Below are positions 61,636 to 64,000 of a DNA stretch of 64,000 bases, one piece after another (positions within the stretch are counted from its first letter, which is position 1; every line of letters begins with the position of its first letter). The stretch spans positions 160,795,801 to 160,859,800 of the forward strand of contig NC_084663.1 of NCBI RefSeq assembly GCF_028389875.1. The letters are read 5' to 3'. Source of the stretch: Rhea pennata (lineage: Eukaryota; Chordata; Aves; Rheiformes; Rheidae). The notes beneath the pieces are model-generated. The model worked only from the letters and a program-made list of their open reading frames with translations. It made no database searches and had not been told where the DNA came from. The position numbers and the translations under genes are program-made.

Positions 61636-64000
61636 TTGGAAAGTGCATTATAAAGGCTTAGGGTGAGCTTTTCAAGGGAGTTTTGATTGCTCAGTTGTGG
61701 CATTTCTGCAATAAAAGTTGAGTTAGAGCAGCGTCTGCGCTACTCAGGCCACAGGTCAATCTCAGCATCATAGCCTGCCTCTGTGAAAGGAGCTGCCTTT
61801 GTTCCTTCTGTTTCCTTCAAAGAAGGTTTCTGGGGAGGGAACCAGTCCCTTCTCACCGAAAGTATTTGGCTACCTCTGCGTGTGATCTCAACCCAGAGTC
61901 AGTGACTAGCTGCATGCATTCATCCCATTGCTATGTTTATATCTATTTTTATATATTTGTTAATTTGTAGGTTGATATGAAATATTAGCAGCACTAGAGG
62001 GAGACATTTCCCACCAAAATGTGTACTTCACACCACAGTTCAGGATGTCTTCTTCCTCACTGGGTCCAAGGGTTGGCAACAGGCTGCCCAGCTGGGGAGC
62101 TGCCGTAGCCTAAAGACCGCTCCTCACCACGTATGGATGCTGATGCAGAGCGAGCACACGGCTGCAGCTAATACACCTCCGAGCTGAGCCTCGCTGGGGC
62201 AGTCCCTTCCCTAGCACACCCCGATTCAGATCCAGCTGCCAGTCTGCTATACTGCAACTTCAAGTGTGGTTATCTGCACTTTTCGTGTCTTAGCAGAAAA
62301 GCAAGTAGAGTTTATGTGAAGATTCTCAGATGTCTTCTAAATTTCCGTTCTGAGTACCCTGCAACGTGATGAACTTTAATACAGCTGTATCTATTCAGCT
62401 TAGCTAAATATTTGGCCCCCAAATATCAGTGAAAATTTAAGTCTGCCCCTACAGTCTCTAATGCACTGGAAAAAAAATCCTATCTTCAGACATACCCCAC
62501 AAACCTTTTCCCCAGCATGCAAACCTGAATTTCACTGTGGAAGTGGGAGGACAGGGATGGGGCACTGTGGTTCTTTAGCAGCAGCAGGAAGACCAGTTAC
62601 TGCAGTAATTCCAGGGGGTACATTAGGGGTTTTACTCTCCTACAGTCCATCAACTCAGCTCAGCTGGTGCTATAATTCAAATTCCCACTAGAGGGTGGGA
62701 ATTTGCTAGTAAAAGGATTACCTTAGAAAAGTGTGTGTGTATGGGGGAAATAGTGTCTGAACTGAAGTAAGAGACCTGGGCTGGAGAAGCAGCTGAGTGT
62801 AGAAAAAGGAGTAAAATGACATTTATACCATCCACAAGAGCAAGAGGGGAGTATTGTTTCATTTTTTTCTAAAGAAACAGAATCTATGGTTTTTACTTTT
62901 AAATCAAATGCAGCTGCAGTGGTTATATGGTTATAAACATGTATATCTTCATAAATCAAATATAGCTGATCTCAACCCTGCTGATATTAGCTTGCAAACA
63001 GTGATGGGAGCCACATAAATACATCAAAGAGTTAGCCAGGATAAATACAAGAATTTAAGTGTTTATCCAGTTCGGGGAAATAGTGAATTTACCTATATAC
63101 TTCTGACTGCCTGGCCTGAACATCTAACAGTGAATTTCTCTCTATTTTTTATTATTATTATTTTTGACCACTATACTACTGCAGAAAATAATAGTTTGTT
63201 TTCTCCTCACACAATTCTCCACTGTTGAAATGCAGGGAGGTTTCTCTGAACCTTGCTGCTGAAATGGACAGTCTGGCTGTAGATTTGGATGCATTTTCAC
63301 CCTCTCCCCGTAGGAGCAGAAGCTTCTCTAGTGAGCCTGCCTGTCTCAGGGAGCACCCAGCATTGGAGACATGGGCACTGCACAAAAATCCTTCTTACCA
63401 CTCATCCAGCTTCTCGGAAGCAGGGTTTTCACACTGATTCAGCATGCCTGAGGCTAGGGAAGCCAACGCAGTTCAGGGTTTATTTTCTAATTTAGTTCCA
63501 CATCTACAAAGACGGCATAAAACCCAGAAGCACCTCCTACGCGAGCAAAATGATGTTTCTGAGCACTAAATGAGCATTTGATTTGATCTTTTAAATATAA
63601 TTTATTTATGCCAACAGAAGTAGGAAGAAAAAAAAACGAAAAAAAAAAAAAAACACGTACACCTTGGTTTACCTGCAAATGCCCCACATTTGAGTAATAA
63701 GGCCCGCTAATCCATTGCAGTAGGCACTTAGTCCTGCCTCCCTCTCAGCAGCAGAACAAGAGCTGTCGGTGAGAGGCAGCAAGAAAATGACTCATCCCCT
63801 GAAGCTCCTTCCAATCCAGACAACTCCCACAGCTCGGATAATTCCTTCCCACTGCCCTACAGCAGAGGCTGAATTAACTCTGTTCTGAAAGGAAGGCGCA
63901 GCAACGTGTCCTACGGCAAGAGCTGCACTCTCTCGTCTTCCTCGTCGATAGACACGGCTCACTGAAAGGCAAGGTCCCTCTCCAGTCGGGATGGGGCACA
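61636..64000. other. Intergenic DNA with CpG rise towards the right edge
   Basis: AT-rich with a short GT run near 62742 and an A-run near 63640. CpG density rises at 62100-62220 and again at 63880-63990, where CGTC/TCGTCG-type strings cluster. The edge may be the shoulder of a CpG island that continues outside the window. Confidence 0.35.
62685..62697 (+). promoter_or_regulatory. CTCF-like motif
   Basis: CCACTAGAGGGTG fits the CTCF core with one mismatch, in forward orientation. A weaker sister, GCACTAGAGGGAG, is at 61991-62003 in the same orientation. Confidence 0.35.

Noticed and set aside
1..64000. tRNA, rRNA, CRISPR arrays, endogenous retrovirus LTR pairs
   Set aside because: No cloverleaf-like B-box sequence, repeat-spacer array, gag/pol/env frame or paired LTR could be seen.

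Overview
This is a gene-poor, AT-rich stretch of bird nuclear genome. The avian call rests on the interspersed repeats. A 5'-truncated CR1 LINE at 49.8-50.5 kb ends in the characteristic avian octamer-like ATTCTATGA repeats. Two much older amniote CR1/L3-type copies lie at 8.7-9.3 kb and 56.7-57.7 kb, and a MIR-like SINE relic lies at 61.5 kb. I see no Alu/B1-type SINEs, no L1, and no plasmid, viral or bacterial features. The species cannot be named from this sequence.

Only one protein-coding gene can be supported: OXGR1, the 2-oxoglutarate receptor (GPR99), on the + strand. Its whole coding region sits in one exon at about 55.13-56.2 kb, behind a good splice acceptor, so non-coding 5' exons should lie upstream. 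The protein is complete (343 aa from the preferred start). Its oddity is TM3, where the position-3.50 arginine of the F/DRY motif is read as tryptophan.

The second functional landmark is a strong CpG island at 10.0-10.8 kb with a compound CCT/CCG trinucleotide tract. In mammals OXGR1 lies between HS6ST3 and MBNL2. Placing OXGR1 on the + strand here puts MBNL2 to the left and reading leftward. The island is therefore most simply the MBNL2 promoter, with the first ~10 kb being upstream intron 1. This is inference from synteny: no MBNL2 coding exon is visible. A consensus-like minus-strand splice donor inside the island agrees with it.

Layout: 0-9.3 kb AT-rich non-coding with an ancient CR1/L3 relic; 9.3-10.8 kb CpG island and its shore; 10.8-22.4 kb AT-rich, nothing recognisable; 22.4-24.4 kb moderately GC/CpG-enriched, a possible weak promoter; 24.4-49.8 kb non-coding with microsatellites, homopolymers, hairpins and small CR1 relics; 49.8-50.5 kb CR1; 51.3-52.2 kb GC-rich; 52.5-53.0 kb homeodomain-site-rich, enhancer-like; 55.1-56.4 kb OXGR1; 56.7-57.7 kb old LINE; 57.8-64 kb non-coding with palindromes, a MIR relic, CTCF-like motifs and a GC rise at the right edge. 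Most short open frames are chance frames in non-coding DNA.
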